Shown here: piece after piece, positions 5,473 to 6,442 of the stretch
Position numbering within the stretch: the first letter of the stretch is position 1
Layout: every line of letters starts with the position of its first letter
NCBI GenBank assembly: GCA_003222855.1
Contig: QHXH01000142.1
Coordinates: 1-6,442 of the forward strand
DNA from: Acidobacteriota bacterium
GTDB taxonomy: Bacteria > Acidobacteriota > Blastocatellia > Pyrinomonadales > Pyrinomonadaceae
Direction of reading: 5' to 3'
DNA length: 6,442 nt
Made by a program: the position numbers and the translations under genes
The notes under the pieces: generated by a model
Databases searched by the model: none
What the model was told of the DNA's origin: nothing
Seen by the model: only the letters and a program-made list of their open reading frames with translations

Positions 5473-6442
5473 TTATCGCGCGTGCGCCGAGAGCGCCTCG
5501 GCTAAAGTTCGGAGGCTTTCAGTGTATGGAGGACGTGCGATTCCGCGATCCGTAACGATCGCGGCGATGAGTTCGTTTGGGGTAACGTCGAACGCAAAGT
5601 TGTGGACATCCACACCGTCGGGCGTCAATTGATGTTCGCGAACGTGGGTCACTTCTTTCGCGTCGCGCTCTTCGATCGGAATGTCGTCACCGGTGGCCGT
5701 CGAGAGATCAACGGTCGACAGAGGGGCTGCTACATAAAAAGGAATGTTATGTTGCATTGCCAGTACGGCGACCATGTACGTCCCGATCTTGTTGGCCGTG
5801 TCACCGTTCGCGGCAATCCGATCGGCCCCGACAACAACACAGTCGACTTTACCCTGCTTCATCACGTGGCCGGCCATATTGTCTGTGATCACGGTGACGG
5901 GAATGTTGTCTTTCGCTAATTCCCAGGCCGTCAGACGCGCGCCTTGCAGAAAGGGCCGCGTCTCGTCTGCAATGACCGCGACGCGCTTGCCGGCATGGAT
6001 GGCACCGCGAATCACGCCGAGCGCGGTTCCGTAATCACCGGCTGTGGCTAACGCGCCGGCGTTACAATGGGTCAACACCGTCGCGCCATCAGGAATCAAT
6101 TCGCCGCCAAACAGTCCGATTGCCCGGTTCGCTTCAATATCCTCGTTGTAAATCAACAACGCTTCTTCGGTGAGACGCTTCTTTATTTCTTCCTCGTCGC
6201 GGACGTTTTCGGATTTTGCCTTCGCGATCACTCCGCGCATGCGCTCGATGGCCCAGAACAGATTGACTGCCGTCGGCCGCGTCGCTTCCATCACTTTGCA
6301 CATGAAGTTGAAATCAAATTCAAGATCGGCGACCGAAGTTCCCACTGATTGGCTCGCACCCAGGGCCAGGCCCATGGCGGCAGAGACTCCGATGGCCGGC
6401 GCTCCGCGCACCGCCATCTTCTTGATTGCGTCAGCGACTTCT
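5473..6442 (-). CDS. mtnA: methylthioribose-1-phosphate isomerase, 5' end cut off by window
   Basis: Converts 5-methylthioribose-1-phosphate to 5-methylthioribulose-1-phosphate in methionine salvage; a relative of the eIF2B alpha/beta/delta fold; cytosolic. The window shows 322 residues and the stop; the frame runs open through the right edge. The Met codon at 6415-6417 is internal, since the eight residues before it (EVADAIKK) are also family-like, and about 35-40 N-terminal residues should lie beyond the window. Visible motifs are VRGAPAIG just after that Met, THCNAGALATAGDYGTALG with the catalytic Cys (codon 6064-6066), and VVVGADRIAANGD followed by NKIGTY, containing the catalytic Asp. 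These separate it from the eIF2B-like ribose-1,5-bisphosphate isomerases, though some MtnA proteins also act on 5-deoxyribose-1-phosphate. It is the first visible gene of the cluster and ends 13 bases before pgi. The promoter is outside the window. Confidence 0.95.
   Translation of the reverse strand, partial: EVADAIKKMAVRGAPAIGVSAAMGLALGASQSVGTSVADLEFDFNFMCKVMEATRPTAVNLFWAIERMRGVIAKAKSENVRDEEEIKKRLTEEALLIYNEDIEANRAIGLFGGELIPDGATVLTHCNAGALATAGDYGTALGVIRGAIHAGKRVAVIADETRPFLQGARLTAWELAKDNIPVTVITDNMAGHVMKQGKVDCVVVGADRIAANGDTANKIGTYMVAVLAMQHNIPFYVAAPLSTVDLSTATGDDIPIEERDAKEVTHVREHQLTPDGVDVHNFAFDVTPNELIAAIVTDRGIARPPYTESLRTLAEALSAHAR

Noticed and set aside
5211..5555. A 114-codon plus-strand open frame opposite pgi and mtnA
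   Set aside because: It is antisense to two well-supported genes and has no motif; considered because it covers the odd pgi start, but it does not explain it.

Overview
The window is a stretch of bacterial chromosome. It holds two short plus-strand genes at the left (51-895) and a four-gene minus-strand cluster (903-6442) that converges on them. No rRNA, tRNA, CRISPR array, transposase or phage gene was seen, and the longest gene-free gap is 165 bases. The taxon cannot be fixed from the sequence alone. A glucose-6-phosphate isomerase of the type normally found in transaldolase/isomerase fusions, a short 6-phosphogluconate dehydrogenase and REP-like repeats in intergenic gaps would suit a soil bacterium such as an acidobacterium; that is inference, held at low to moderate confidence.

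Left part (plus strand): a complete DUF488-family protein (51-587) is followed 59 bases later by an 82-residue protein with two CxxC knuckles (647-895). The second gene ends 7 bases before the stop of zwf on the other strand, and a small hairpin covers both stop codons.

Minus-strand cluster, in order of transcription (right to left): mtnA (methylthioribose-1-phosphate isomerase; its 5' end is cut by the window edge), pgi (glucose-6-phosphate isomerase), gnd (6-phosphogluconate dehydrogenase, short form) and zwf (glucose-6-phosphate dehydrogenase). pgi, zwf and gnd together interconvert fructose-6-P and glucose-6-P, oxidise glucose-6-P to 6-phosphogluconolactone, and decarboxylate 6-phosphogluconate to ribulose-5-P. 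The lactonase (pgl), transaldolase and transketolase are not in the window. mtnA belongs to methionine salvage and is an unexpected leader for this set, but it sits only 13 bases ahead of pgi, so the two are probably co-transcribed.

Three details stand out. pgi has no ATG, GTG or TTG start that would keep its N-terminal region; a strong GAGGAGG ribosome-binding site sits 5 bases ahead of an ATC codon. The pgi-gnd gap holds a long inverted repeat with 25-nt arms whose base touches the gnd ribosome-binding site. Both the pgi-gnd and gnd-zwf gaps hold copies of an AAG-rich repeat with 8-base spacing. No clearly new defence or biosynthetic system was found; most of the window is ordinary central metabolism with unusual intergenic structure.
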